64,000 bases of DNA, from assembly GCA_900755095.1 (NCBI GenBank), contig CAAEFE010000022.1, positions 37,991 through 101,990 on the forward strand, read 5' to 3'. A program made the translations under genes and the position numbers. The notes under the pieces were generated by a model, which saw only the letters and a program-made list of their open reading frames with translations, was not told the DNA's origin and made no database searches. This document shows positions 51,295-60,461 of this stretch, one piece after another. This stretch comes from an uncultured Bacteroides sp. Its GTDB lineage: Bacteria; Bacteroidota; Bacteroidia; Bacteroidales; Bacteroidaceae. The first letter of the stretch is position 1. Each line of letters starts with the position of its first letter.

Positions 51295-51873
51295 ATGACT
51301 AAAAGTATTAAAGGAACCCAGACAGAGAAGAATCTGCTGACTTCATTTGCAGGAGAATCACAGGCAAGAATGCGTTACACTTATTTTGCAAGTGTTGCAA
51401 AGAAGGAAGGTTACGAACAAATTTCAGCAATCTTCACAGAAACAGCTGATCAGGAAAAGGAACACGCTAAACGTATGTTCAAGTTCCTGGAAGGTGGTAT
51501 GGTAGAAATTACTGCCAGCTATCCGGCCGGTGTGATCGGTAATACACTCGAAAATCTTCGCGCTGCCGCTGCCGGCGAACATGAAGAATGGTCACTGGAT
51601 TATCCTCATTTCGCTGATGTGGCAGAACAGGAAGGTTTCCCGATGATTGCCGCTATGTACCGCAATATCTCAATCGCCGAGAAAGGCCACGAAGAAAGAT
51701 ACCTGGCTTTCATGAACAACATCGAAAATATGACCGTATTCGCTAAAGAAGGCGAAGTGGTATGGCAATGCCGTAACTGCGGTTATATCGAAATCGGTAA
51801 GGAAGCTCCCGAAGTTTGCCCGGCATGTTTGCATCCGCAGGCGTATTTCGAGGTTAAGAAAGAAAACTATTAA
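51295..51873 (+). CDS. rbr: Rubrerythrin
   Basis: A 192-residue cytoplasmic peroxide-detoxifying protein that reduces hydrogen peroxide in anaerobes. The ferritin-like diiron four-helix bundle occupies about residues 1-145 (FAGESQARMRYTYFASVAKK, ETADQEKEHAKRMF, NISIAEKGHEERY provide Glu/His ligands). A C-terminal rubredoxin-like domain has the two knuckles CRNCGY and CPACLH. Length is typical for the family. It is monocistronic, closed by a strong terminator. Confidence 0.97.
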   Translation: MTKSIKGTQTEKNLLTSFAGESQARMRYTYFASVAKKEGYEQISAIFTETADQEKEHAKRMFKFLEGGMVEITASYPAGVIGNTLENLRAAAAGEHEEWSLDYPHFADVAEQEGFPMIAAMYRNISIAEKGHEERYLAFMNNIENMTVFAKEGEVVWQCRNCGYIEIGKEAPEVCPACLHPQAYFEVKKENY

Positions 51874-51896
51874 TAAGAGGTGTTTATTAGATAATA

Positions 51897-51932
51897 AAAA
51901 TGGCGCTTGCAATCATATGCAAGCGCCATTTT
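51897..51932. terminator. Bidirectional terminator after rubrerythrin
   Basis: A perfect 15-bp stem (AAAATGGCGCTTGCA / TGCAAGCGCCATTTT) with a 6-nt loop lies between convergent rubrerythrin and the DUF4884-like gene. The A and T ends suit termination in both directions. Confidence 0.92.
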
Positions 51933-51946
51933 ATTAAGACATATTT

Positions 51947-52219
51947 TTATCTGAACTTATCGTCTCTGTAGATCGTTACAGTCCTTTCTTTCGTAGAGTC
52001 ATTTTTGATACTGGTCACATCTCCTTTTGTTGTAAAGTACACATAGTTTCCCATATCCATAAAACGATAGACTTTGACTCCGTCATGCTCGAACAAATAG
52101 CTGACTTCGTAAGTTCGGTTGTTTTCCGATTTGCCTTGCTTCAATGGGATCCCTGTATAGCAGGAACTTACACCTGCCATAACGAATAAAAGAATAAATA
52201 GTCTAGTTAATGTTTTCAT
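51947..52219 (-). CDS. Small DUF4884-like lipoprotein
   Basis: A 90-residue lipoprotein (FVMAGVSSCYTG lipobox) with the segment YEVSYLFEHDGVKVYRFMDM and a short beta-rich domain, a pattern I associate with the small Bacteroides family DUF4884. The function is unknown. It starts 2 bp after the nadB stop and is surely co-transcribed with it, which is unusual company for an NAD biosynthesis gene but may simply reflect operon packing. Confidence 0.75.
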   Translation of the reverse strand: MKTLTRLFILLFVMAGVSSCYTGIPLKQGKSENNRTYEVSYLFEHDGVKVYRFMDMGNYVYFTTKGDVTSIKNDSTKERTVTIYRDDKFR

Positions 52220-52221
52220 GA

Positions 52222-53793
52222 TTATTTTTTAGCGTGTGGATAATCAATCGTATAATGCAATCCGCGGCTTTCTTTGCGTTCCATCGCCTGACGCATAATC
52301 AGATATCCTACGTTGACCATATTACGCAATTCGCAAATCTCTCTGGAGGCTACGCTGCGTTTGAACAGGCTTTCAGTTTCTTCGTAAATGATATCCAGTC
52401 GGTCCCAGGCACGTTTCAGGCGAAGGTCACTGCGGACAATACCTACATAAGTACTCATAATCTGGTTGACTTCCTTCATGCTTTGCGTGATCAGTACCAT
52501 CTCTTCCGGTGAACGGGTTCCCTCGTCGTTCCATTCGGGGATAGCTTCGTTGTAGGCATACTGGTCTACAACTCTCAGGCTATGCTTGGCGGCAGCGTCG
52601 GCATATACGACAGCTTCGATCAGTGAGTTGGAAGCCAGGCGGTTACCGCCGTGAAGACCGGTGCAGGAGCACTCTCCCACTGCGTAGAGGCGTTCGATAG
52701 AAGACTGTCCGTTCAGGTCTACAAGGATACCGCCGCAAAGATAGTGGGCTGCCGGAGCTACCGGAATGTAATCTTTGGTGATGTCGATGCCCAAGCTGAG
52801 GCATTTCTCGTAAATATTGGGAAAGTGCTTCTTTGTCTCTTCCGGGTCTTTGTGGGTGACGTCAAGATAAACATGGTCATCACCCCGATTTTTCATTTCG
52901 TTGTCAATGGCACGGGCTACGATATCGCGCGGAGCGAGTGAAAGACGAGGATCGTATTTCTGCATGAACTCCTTGCCGTCCATTGTGCGGAGTACGCCAC
53001 CGTAGCCACGCATCGCTTCCGTAATCAGGAACGAAGGGCGGTCGCCCGGATGGTACAGGGCGGTAGGGTGGAATTGCACAAACTCCATATCCTTCACTGT
53101 ACCTTTGGCACGATAGACCATGGCGATACCGTCTCCGGTAGCGACTAGCGGATTGGTGGTCGTTTTATAAACAGCTCCTACTCCACCGGTGGCCATGAGA
53201 GTCACTTTGGCAAGGTAGGTATCTACTTTTCCGGTTTTCGGGTCGAGGATGTAGGCACCGTAGCATTTGATGTCCGGTGTCTGGCGGGTAACGGTTACCC
53301 CCAGATGATGTTGGGTCAGTATTTCAACGGCAAACTGGTTTTCGATCACCTCGATGTTCGGATGCCTTTGCACGGCTTTGATCAGGCTGTCCTGAATCTC
53401 TGCTCCCGTATTATCTTTATGGTGAAGAATGCGGAACTCGGAGTGTCCTCCCTCGCGGTGCAAGTCAAATTCGCCTTTCTCGTTTTTGTCGAAGTCCACG
53501 CCCCATTTGATCAGTTCTTCAATTTGCGCAGGCGCTTCGCGCACTACTTTTTCTACTGCGCCACGGTCACTGATCCAGTCGCCGGCAATCATCGTGTCTT
53601 CAATGTGTTTGTCGAAATTATCCACCAGCAGGTTGGTGACGGACGCCACTCCTCCTTGTGCGAAGTACGTATTGGCTTCTTCCAGCCCGCTTTTACAGAT
53701 AAGAGCAACTTTACCTTTGTGCGCCACTTTGAGCGCAAAACTCATACCGGCAATTCCGGAGCCGATAACGAGGAAATCGAATTTTCTTACCAT
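52222..53793 (-). CDS. nadB: L-aspartate oxidase
   Basis: NadB (523 residues) oxidizes L-aspartate to iminoaspartate, the first step of de novo NAD synthesis, feeding NadA. It is a flavoprotein of the succinate dehydrogenase/fumarate reductase family. Visible signatures: FAD-binding VIGSGIAGMSFALKVA at the N terminus, TYFAQGGVASV, REGGHSEFRILHH, TGDGIAMVYRAKG, the active-site region APRDIVARAI, and GECSCTGLHGGNRLASNSL near residue 375. In anaerobes it probably uses fumarate as electron acceptor. It has its own promoter and is divergent from the PH-domain gene. Confidence 0.96.
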   Translation of the reverse strand: MVRKFDFLVIGSGIAGMSFALKVAHKGKVALICKSGLEEANTYFAQGGVASVTNLLVDNFDKHIEDTMIAGDWISDRGAVEKVVREAPAQIEELIKWGVDFDKNEKGEFDLHREGGHSEFRILHHKDNTGAEIQDSLIKAVQRHPNIEVIENQFAVEILTQHHLGVTVTRQTPDIKCYGAYILDPKTGKVDTYLAKVTLMATGGVGAVYKTTTNPLVATGDGIAMVYRAKGTVKDMEFVQFHPTALYHPGDRPSFLITEAMRGYGGVLRTMDGKEFMQKYDPRLSLAPRDIVARAIDNEMKNRGDDHVYLDVTHKDPEETKKHFPNIYEKCLSLGIDITKDYIPVAPAAHYLCGGILVDLNGQSSIERLYAVGECSCTGLHGGNRLASNSLIEAVVYADAAAKHSLRVVDQYAYNEAIPEWNDEGTRSPEEMVLITQSMKEVNQIMSTYVGIVRSDLRLKRAWDRLDIIYEETESLFKRSVASREICELRNMVNVGYLIMRQAMERKESRGLHYTIDYPHAKK

Positions 53794-53814
53794 AATTTTG
53801 TTTATTTCTCACCG

Positions 53815-53822
53815 CAAAGCTA
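53815..53822 (-). promoter_or_regulatory. Candidate -7 box for nadB
   Basis: CAAAGCTA on the plus strand reads TAGCTTTG on the minus strand, a TAnnTTTG match 22 bp upstream of the nadB start. Confidence 0.5.
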
Positions 53823-53865
53823 CAAAATAAGTCACTTCGTTGTTCTTTTCGTTGTCACTAATTCA

Positions 53866-53873
53866 TAAATTTG
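53866..53873 (+). promoter_or_regulatory. Candidate -7 box for the PH-domain/lpdA operon
   Basis: TAAATTTG matches TAnnTTTG, 28 bp before ATG 53901, and supports that start over the in-frame extension to 53871. Confidence 0.5.
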
Positions 53874-53900
53874 CTACCTTGCACGCAAAAATCTGACAAA

Positions 53901-54296
53901 ATGAATCGAATTTTTCATGCCCGCATCGCCTGGTACCAGTATTTTCTGCTGGTGGTGCTTACTGTAAATGCCGTGGGCGCTTTGTGGTGTAAATATATCT
54001 TGCCGGCAGTGCTACTAATGCTCCTGCTTATTGTAGTCATCGAACAGATTATTCATACGGTTTACACTGTATCTACTGATGGAGTTCTGGAGATATCCAC
54101 CGGACGTTTTATGCGTAAAAAAGTAATTCCTATTGCCGAAATCACAGCTATCCGGAAGTATCATTCCATGAAATTCGGAAAGTTTTCGGTGACGAATTAT
54201 GTCTTGATAGAGTATGGAAACGGAAAGTTTGCTTCGGTGATGCCTGTCAAGGAACGTGAATTTGTGGAGTTGATTAAAAAGAGAATGGAACAATAA
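53901..54296 (+). CDS. Small membrane protein with bacterial PH domain
   Basis: A 131-residue protein with two hydrophobic segments near the N terminus (YQYFLLVVLTVNAVGAL and ILPAVLLMLLLIVVI) followed by a bacterial PH-like beta domain (about 60-128, VYTVSTDGVLEISTGRFM and KVIPIAEITAIRKYHS). Such proteins are common inner-membrane proteins of unknown role. It precedes lpdA by only 11 bp, so the two form an operon. The link to lipoamide dehydrogenase is not explained by its sequence. Confidence 0.78.
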   Translation: MNRIFHARIAWYQYFLLVVLTVNAVGALWCKYILPAVLLMLLLIVVIEQIIHTVYTVSTDGVLEISTGRFMRKKVIPIAEITAIRKYHSMKFGKFSVTNYVLIEYGNGKFASVMPVKEREFVELIKKRMEQ

Positions 54297-54307
54297 ATTT
54301 TATACCT

Positions 54308-55651
54308 ATGAAATACCAAGTCATTATCATCGGTGGCGGTCCCGCAGGATATACAGCCGCCGAAGCTGCCGGCAAAGCCGGTTTGAGTGTACTCCTTATC
54401 GAGAAGAATAATTTGGGAGGTGTCTGCCTGAATGAAGGATGCATCCCGACGAAAACGCTGTTGTATTCGGCAAAGACTTACGACAGTGCACGTCATGCCT
54501 CGAAATATGCGGTGAATGTCTCCGAAGTCTCTTTTGACTTGCCGAAGATCATTGCCCGTAAAAGTAAAGTGGTTCGCAAACTGGTATTGGGTGTAAAGGC
54601 AAAGTTGACCTCCAATAATGTCGCGATGGTGACGGGAGAGGCGCAGATCATAGATAAAAATACAGTTCGCTGTGGCGAAGAAACATACAATGCGGAAAAT
54701 CTGATCCTTTGTACAGGCTCCGAAACCTTCATCCCTCCTATTACCGGCGTGGAAACGGTGAATTACTGGACGCATCGGGATGCGCTGGACAGTAAGGAGC
54801 TGCCTGCCTCCCTTGCCATTGTAGGCGGTGGAGTGATCGGTATGGAGTTTGCATCATTTTTTAATAGTCTCGGTGTGCAGGTAACGGTGATTGAGATGAT
54901 GGATGAGATTTTGGGAGGAATGGATAAGGAACTGTCTGCATTGCTTCGTGCCGAATATGCGAAGCGGGGCATTAAATTCCTGCTCAGCACTAAAGTTGTC
55001 GCTTTATCACAGACGGAAGAGGGTGCGGTTGTTTCATACGAGAATGCAGAAGGAAAGGGCAGTGTTATAGCAGAAAAGCTATTGATGAGCGTTGGACGCC
55101 GACCTGTGACGAAAGGTTTCGGACTCGAAAATCTGAATCTGGATAAAACCGGGCGTGGCGCTATCAAGGTCAATGAGAAGATGCAGACTTCGCTGTCCGG
55201 CGTTTATGTCTGCGGTGATCTGACAGGCTTTTCTTTGTTGGCTCATACGGCTGTCCGTGAGGCTGAGGTTGCCGTACATTCTATTTTGGGTAAGGAAGAT
55301 GCAATGAGTTACCGGGCTATCCCCGGCGTTGTTTATACGAATCCGGAGATTGCAGGAGTCGGAGAGACGGAAGAATCGGCCTCAGCAAAAGGAATTACTT
55401 ATAAGGTGGTGAAACTTCCGATGGCTTATTCCGGTCGTTTTGTGGCGGAGAATGAAGGCGTGAACGGGGTCTGCAAAGTACTGCTGGATGAACAGGAACG
55501 GATAATCGGAGCACACGTGCTGGGCAATCCTGCTTCGGAAATCATCACTCTTGCCGGTACTGCCATTGAGCTTGGATTGACTGCCGCCGCATGGAAGAAG
55601 GTTGTTTTCCCTCATCCTACGGTAGGAGAGATTTTCCGGGAAGCATTATAA
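54308..55651 (+). CDS. lpdA: Dihydrolipoyl dehydrogenase
   Basis: A 447-residue flavoprotein that reoxidizes dihydrolipoyl groups of 2-oxoacid dehydrogenase or glycine-cleavage complexes with NAD. Motifs: FAD-binding IIGGGPAGYTAAEAAGKAGL, redox-active disulfide GGVCLNEGCIPTK, NAD-binding IVGGGVIGMEFASFFNSLG, second FAD site VYVCGDLTGFSLLAHTA, and C-terminal HPTVGEIFREAL with the active-site His-Glu pair. No E1 or E2 genes are adjacent, so its complex is encoded elsewhere. It forms an operon with the PH-domain gene. Confidence 0.94.
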   Translation: MKYQVIIIGGGPAGYTAAEAAGKAGLSVLLIEKNNLGGVCLNEGCIPTKTLLYSAKTYDSARHASKYAVNVSEVSFDLPKIIARKSKVVRKLVLGVKAKLTSNNVAMVTGEAQIIDKNTVRCGEETYNAENLILCTGSETFIPPITGVETVNYWTHRDALDSKELPASLAIVGGGVIGMEFASFFNSLGVQVTVIEMMDEILGGMDKELSALLRAEYAKRGIKFLLSTKVVALSQTEEGAVVSYENAEGKGSVIAEKLLMSVGRRPVTKGFGLENLNLDKTGRGAIKVNEKMQTSLSGVYVCGDLTGFSLLAHTAVREAEVAVHSILGKEDAMSYRAIPGVVYTNPEIAGVGETEESASAKGITYKVVKLPMAYSGRFVAENEGVNGVCKVLLDEQERIIGAHVLGNPASEIITLAGTAIELGLTAAAWKKVVFPHPTVGEIFREAL

Positions 55652-55740
55652 GATTGAGCATAAGCGGATAGCCGTGATATTCGAGATACGGAAGAAGCTG
55701 AAGTAGCATGAAAGTTAATGTAGGTTAATGTAGAAGGTTG

Positions 55741-57147
55741 ATGAAGAAGTATTTGTTGTTTTTGGTTTTATCAGTTGCCCTGTTGCCCACATCCGTATGG
55801 GGGCAGGCAAATCTTTCTCAGATTGATTCACTAATCAAAAGAATGCTTCCCGAAGCATCCGAAGTCGGCATATCCGTGTATGACCTGACAGCGAAGAAGT
55901 CATTATATACTTATCGTGATACGAAACTCTCCCGCCCGGCTTCTACCATGAAGCTGCTCACGGCTATTACAGCCCTCTCCCGTCCCGATGCGGACAATCC
56001 TTTCCGTACGGAAGTATGGCACGACGGGGTGATAGAGCATGATACGCTGCAAGGCAACTTGTATGTTGTCGGTGGATTCGATCCGGAATTTGACAGTTTG
56101 ATGATGGATTCATTGATCGAAGAAGTAATCACCTTCCCTTTTTCGGTGATCAACGGACAGGTGTATGGCGATGTTTCGATGAAAGATTCCCTTTATTGGG
56201 GGCACGGATGGGCATGGGATGATACTCCGGAGGCTTATCAGCCTTATATGTCTCCGTTGATGTTTTGTAAGGGTGCTGTGGAGGTGACGGTGGTTCCCGG
56301 CTCTCTGCAAGGAGATACGGCAAGCGTTTCCTGTAAGCCTGTGTCTTCTTATTATACCTTGACGAACCGGACAAAGACACGTACTCCTTCTGCCGGAAAG
56401 TATTTGTTATCAAGAGATTGGTTGACCAATGGGAATAATCTGATCGTGACAGGCAATGTTCCTACGTTTAGAAAGGATTTGATAAACATCTATGATTCAG
56501 GGAGTTTCTTTATGCATACTTTTTGGGAACGCCTCCGTGCGAAAGGAATCGTGGTTCCCGAATCGTACGGTTTTACTGAATTACCGTCCGATGGAGCAGA
56601 GCAGATGGCTCGCTGGGAGACTCCGGTGCAGAAGGTCTTGAATCAGTTGATGAAGGAAAGTGATAACTTGAATGCGGAAGCAATGCTTTGCCGGATTGCG
56701 TCACAAGCTACAGGGAAGAAGCGTGTGACGGCAGAAGATGGCATTGTTGAGATTATGAAACTGGTTCGTAACCTCGGGCACGATCCGAAAGACTATAAGA
56801 TCGCGGATGGTTGCGGATTGTCTAATTATAATTACTTGTCTCCTGCCCTGTTGGTCGATTTTCTGAAATATGCCTATTCACAATCCGATGTTTTTCAGAA
56901 ATTGTATAAGTCGCTTCCTGTTGCCGGAATAGACGGAACGCTGAAAAACAGAATGAAGAATACTTCCGCATTCAGAAATGTCCATGCAAAGACCGGTTCG
57001 TTTACAGCTATCAATGCCCTTGCCGGTTATCTGAAGATGAAGAATGGACATGAAGTGGCTTTTGCCATTATGAATCAGAATGTGCTTTCGGCAGCCAGGG
57101 CGAGGGCGTTTCAGGATAAGGTTTGTGAGGTGATTATCGGACTTTGA
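55741..57147 (+). CDS. dacB: PBP4-type D-alanyl-D-alanine carboxypeptidase/endopeptidase
   Basis: A 469-residue class C penicillin-binding protein of the periplasm (signal peptide ends LPTSVWGQ) that trims or cleaves peptidoglycan peptides. Active-site motifs: Ser68-x-x-Lys71 in RPASTMKLL, the GCGLSNYNYLS segment around 358-366, and Lys417-Thr-Gly in HAKTGSFTAINALAGYL. The S13 family insertion domains lie between the first two motifs. The start is ATG 55741, not the TTG just before it. It follows lpdA by 89 bp; the gap holds a short 11-bp direct repeat (GTTAATGTAG). Confidence 0.9.
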   Translation: MKKYLLFLVLSVALLPTSVWGQANLSQIDSLIKRMLPEASEVGISVYDLTAKKSLYTYRDTKLSRPASTMKLLTAITALSRPDADNPFRTEVWHDGVIEHDTLQGNLYVVGGFDPEFDSLMMDSLIEEVITFPFSVINGQVYGDVSMKDSLYWGHGWAWDDTPEAYQPYMSPLMFCKGAVEVTVVPGSLQGDTASVSCKPVSSYYTLTNRTKTRTPSAGKYLLSRDWLTNGNNLIVTGNVPTFRKDLINIYDSGSFFMHTFWERLRAKGIVVPESYGFTELPSDGAEQMARWETPVQKVLNQLMKESDNLNAEAMLCRIASQATGKKRVTAEDGIVEIMKLVRNLGHDPKDYKIADGCGLSNYNYLSPALLVDFLKYAYSQSDVFQKLYKSLPVAGIDGTLKNRMKNTSAFRNVHAKTGSFTAINALAGYLKMKNGHEVAFAIMNQNVLSAARARAFQDKVCEVIIGL

Positions 57148-57317
57148 ATGGAGTGATGAATAGATTATTGGACGGGACGTTGAACCCGTTGTGGATGCAA
57201 ATAGTAAACACCTGCAAAAAAAAGTACTCTTTTATTTGAACGTTTGCTTTGCTTGCGTGTATGCTTTGTCAGAACGGTTCTAATTAAGCAATGTTGAATT
57301 TAATAAAAGAGTGAATA

Positions 57318-58562
57318 ATGAAAACTATCAAATATCTGTTGATTATCCTGTTTTGTTCTTGTGCTACACTGTTGTATTCGCAAGTTGAATCTACTTATTA
57401 TGATGCTGAGTTGTCTTCCGACTCTATTGAAATGGTTGCAAATTCCTTGCGTGAGCAGATAGACCAATGGAAACAGAAAGTAAAGGAAAACCCTAAAGAC
57501 GAAAAAGCATGGATGCAGTATGCAGGGAAACTCCAGTCACTAAAAGGAATATCCTTATTGCTTTCGATGAAACCATCTGCTACACTTGCTGTTGGGGCAG
57601 ATATACAGAAAGAGTTTGATGAAATGATGGCAGAAATGAAGCAAAGCATCCCTAATACCGCTACGTATGAAGTTATGCGGAATATGAACATTAAGCCGGG
57701 TGAAAAGAGAATGCCAATCGAAGAAATTATAGACAAATGGCCTGATGCTATTTTGCATTATCCTACTTACATGTCTATGTCATTAAGAGATGAGAAGCGG
57801 CTCAAAGATATATGTGTACGTTGGTATCAATCCGGTGAATTTCCTGCGCAGATACTCAATTTTGCCTATAACGAGCTGGCTTCGGCAGATAAGGATGCTA
57901 TCATCTTTATGGGTGGAAGCCTTGACTTATACGGTGCCAGAATGCTTCAGAATGCGAAAGATATGTTTAATGATAAGAAGATTATTGTGTATCCTTTCTT
58001 GTCTAGCTTTACGTATATGGATAAACTGACCGAAGAACTGGGAATCCCTAAATATAAAGAAGAAAATAATGATACGACTGGATTTATCTCCCCTACAGAT
58101 TTTATGAAAACGTATTCCAAGAAAATCAAGAGACAGGTAGATTACATTATCCGGCATACAAACCGTCCCGTATATTTTTCTATTACGATGGATGAACTTT
58201 CCAGAAGTGTGTTTAAGGATTGCCTGCACTCCGAGGGATTATTGATGAAATATTCTCCTAAATCTTATGATAATCTGGCGATCGTGCGGCGGAATTTTGA
58301 GAATGTATATTTGATGGATTACCTGTGTGAGACTTTTTATCCGGAGACAGTGGCGACTGTAGCTTTTAATCCCCAATTGACGGAGGCATTGAGTCTTTAT
58401 TATGTACCTGCTTTGAAAGCTCTGTTACAGTTTTATAAAGAATCAGGAGACTTGAATCATTATGACAAACTATACTTGTTACTGAAATCTGTCATTGACA
58501 ATGCAAAATCTTGTAGTAAGGAGGTGCGGGAGCAATATCAGAAAAGCATCAATCTTCAATAA
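57318..58562 (+). CDS. Secreted protein of unknown function, paralog 1 of an ECF sigma operon
   Basis: A 414-residue exported protein (signal peptide CSCATLLYSQ; could be lipidated at Cys). A helical TPR-like N-terminal segment carries ENPKDEKAWMQYAGKLQSL, and a conserved C-terminal block has HSEGLLMKYSPKSYDNLAIV and RRNFENVYLMDYL. The next gene shares these blocks in the same order, so the two are diverged tandem duplicates. I recognise no known enzyme motif. The conserved positions FMGGSLDLYGARMLQ might mark a substrate pocket, but that is speculation. It heads a four-gene cluster with a sigma factor. Confidence 0.75.
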   Translation: MKTIKYLLIILFCSCATLLYSQVESTYYDAELSSDSIEMVANSLREQIDQWKQKVKENPKDEKAWMQYAGKLQSLKGISLLLSMKPSATLAVGADIQKEFDEMMAEMKQSIPNTATYEVMRNMNIKPGEKRMPIEEIIDKWPDAILHYPTYMSMSLRDEKRLKDICVRWYQSGEFPAQILNFAYNELASADKDAIIFMGGSLDLYGARMLQNAKDMFNDKKIIVYPFLSSFTYMDKLTEELGIPKYKEENNDTTGFISPTDFMKTYSKKIKRQVDYIIRHTNRPVYFSITMDELSRSVFKDCLHSEGLLMKYSPKSYDNLAIVRRNFENVYLMDYLCETFYPETVATVAFNPQLTEALSLYYVPALKALLQFYKESGDLNHYDKLYLLLKSVIDNAKSCSKEVREQYQKSINLQ

Positions 58563-58574
58563 ACTCAGAAAAGC

Positions 58575-59897
58575 ATGAAACGACTTATTTATATGTTACT
58601 CCTTTTCGTAGTGCTTGGACATACCGTATTTGCCCAGGAACAGAAAGCAGAACCTTTGGAAGTCCGGTTGTTGGATGGTTTCTTTCCTTTGGGGGCAGAT
58701 TGGTATCGGGCGCAGAAGGATGCCTGGCAGGTTGAGTTAAAGAAAGATAAGCGGAATGAAAAGGCATGGGAGAATTATTGGGTTGCTTGTAATGCTGAAT
58801 ATCAAGAGGCAAAGTTAGTGTGGTGGAAGGATTCTCTGCAGGTGCAAAGATTGCGAAGGGAACAACATGGCATCGTGAAGAAAATGAAGAAGTGGATTCC
58901 TGATACACGGACTTACTATCGGCATTTGCTGGATTTGGAAACCGATGAGGGAAAACGGGAAGTAATTCAACAAAAGATACTCTCTATCAAGCGTACCAGT
59001 GAACGCGACTATATCTCTGATCTGACCTATTATCACCATAAAAAAGATATGGACAAGATAAAGGAGCTTGCCCGTGAATGGTATGACAGCGGATTGTTTT
59101 CCCATGCCTTTCTATTCTATTTTTATAATGAGTGTTCCGGTTTAAAGAAAGACGCCATACTTGTCTCTGACTTGAATCTTGGTACCTATTACCGCTATCT
59201 GTTGCAATACGGCATCGGACTCTTTACGGATGTGAAGGTGGTCGATGTTGCCGACTTGAGGAATCCTACTCAGGAGAGTCAGTTATGGCAGGAAGTGGGA
59301 ATAGATGTGCAAACGCTTCCGGATGCAAAGACGGTGAGATGTCCTGGATTGTGGTATTTTGCCGAAAAAGAGAAACGTCCTGTGTATTATACGCATTTTT
59401 TCTACCGCAGAGATTTATTGGAAGAGATGAAAGACAGCCTCTATTCGGAGGGGCTGGTATTTCGGTATTCGTCTAAACCATACAATAATCTGGCGGCTAC
59501 GAGAAAGAATTTTGAGCAGAATTATCTGCTGGACTATTTGCGCCACCCGTTGATAGAGGATCAGTCTCATTTTTCAAGTGGTATTCATATTCTAGGTAAT
59601 TATATCATCGCTTTCTCTCCTTTATTACGATTTTATCAAATGAGTGGAGATAAAAACCAATACATAAGATTAAAGAGCTTATTACAAAGTATTCTGGATT
59701 ATTCGACTACCCCCAGAAGGATCGCAAATGTGGAGATGAATAAATATGTAAAGCTGATGGATGCGATTTTTGCCTATATCGATGAGATGCGCAAGAAGGG
59801 TGGACCTTTTAAGCAGGGGAAGGATATGAGAAAAGAATATCAGAAACTAATAGATGGAGTGGACTATGATGCTATTCAGTTCTTTGACATACACTGA
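58575..59897 (+). CDS. Secreted protein of unknown function, paralog 2 of an ECF sigma operon
   Basis: A 440-residue exported protein (signal peptide VVLGHTVFAQ) homologous to the previous gene. Shared features are KDKRNEKAWENYW, REWYDSGLFSHAFLFYFYNE (compare WYQSGEFPAQILNFAYNE), YSEGLVFRYSSKPYNNLAAT and KNFEQNYLLDYL. It lies 12 bp after paralog 1, and its last 44 bp overlap the sigma factor reading frame. The function is unknown; as partner of a sigma/anti-sigma pair it could be a periplasmic sensor or effector of envelope stress. Confidence 0.77.
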   Translation: MKRLIYMLLLFVVLGHTVFAQEQKAEPLEVRLLDGFFPLGADWYRAQKDAWQVELKKDKRNEKAWENYWVACNAEYQEAKLVWWKDSLQVQRLRREQHGIVKKMKKWIPDTRTYYRHLLDLETDEGKREVIQQKILSIKRTSERDYISDLTYYHHKKDMDKIKELAREWYDSGLFSHAFLFYFYNECSGLKKDAILVSDLNLGTYYRYLLQYGIGLFTDVKVVDVADLRNPTQESQLWQEVGIDVQTLPDAKTVRCPGLWYFAEKEKRPVYYTHFFYRRDLLEEMKDSLYSEGLVFRYSSKPYNNLAATRKNFEQNYLLDYLRHPLIEDQSHFSSGIHILGNYIIAFSPLLRFYQMSGDKNQYIRLKSLLQSILDYSTTPRRIANVEMNKYVKLMDAIFAYIDEMRKKGGPFKQGKDMRKEYQKLIDGVDYDAIQFFDIH

Positions 59898-60459
59898 GAC
59901 GGACGAGCAGCTCATGGAACGCTTTGTTTCCAAGAAGAGCGAGAAGGCATTTGAGGAACTTTATCGTCGCTACGCTCCCCGGCTTAAAGGTTTTTTCATC
60001 CGTATGATGTCCGGAGACGTTGCGTTGGCAGATGACTTTTTACAAGAGTTATTTCTCCGCATTTATGAAGCACGGAGTAGTTATCAGACTGGAAAGCAAT
60101 TCTCCACATGGGCTTTTGCCATTGCATATAATTTTTGTAAGAATGAATACCGGCACCGTGAAATAGAGGAGGAATATTTTTCACAACAGTCTCATCCGTT
60201 AGAAAAGGATTACTGTGTTTCGCCGGAGTTTGAGAGCATGCATGACCGTAGAATCTTTAATGAGCAGTTGAAGAAAGTACTTGCCAGCCTAACGAGCGAA
60301 CAAAGGGCTGCATATACACTTCGATATGAGGAAGAGCTTTCGGTACGGGAAATTGCGCAGATTCTTCATTGTCCGGAAGGTACAGTGAAGTCTCGTTTAT
60401 ACTATACACTTAAAATATTACAGCGTTCTTTGTCTAACTATAACCCCAAAAACAACTGA
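59854..60459 (+). CDS. ECF-type RNA polymerase sigma factor
   Basis: A 201-residue sigma-70 family ECF factor. Sigma region 2 lies at about 25-90 (EELYRRYAPRLKGFFIRMMS, LADDFLQELFLRIYEAR, QFSTWAFAIAYNFCKNEYR) and region 4 at about 135-190 (LTSEQRAAYTLRYEEELSVR, IAQILHCPEGTVKSRLYY). In-frame ATGs at 59854, 59866 and 59869 all overlap the upstream gene, so translation is likely coupled; the exact start is uncertain. It is followed after 2 bp by a membrane protein with the form of an anti-sigma factor. Its target promoter is not recognised. Confidence 0.92.
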   Translation: MEWTMMLFSSLTYTETDEQLMERFVSKKSEKAFEELYRRYAPRLKGFFIRMMSGDVALADDFLQELFLRIYEARSSYQTGKQFSTWAFAIAYNFCKNEYRHREIEEEYFSQQSHPLEKDYCVSPEFESMHDRRIFNEQLKKVLASLTSEQRAAYTLRYEEELSVREIAQILHCPEGTVKSRLYYTLKILQRSLSNYNPKNN

Positions 60460-60461
60460 AA

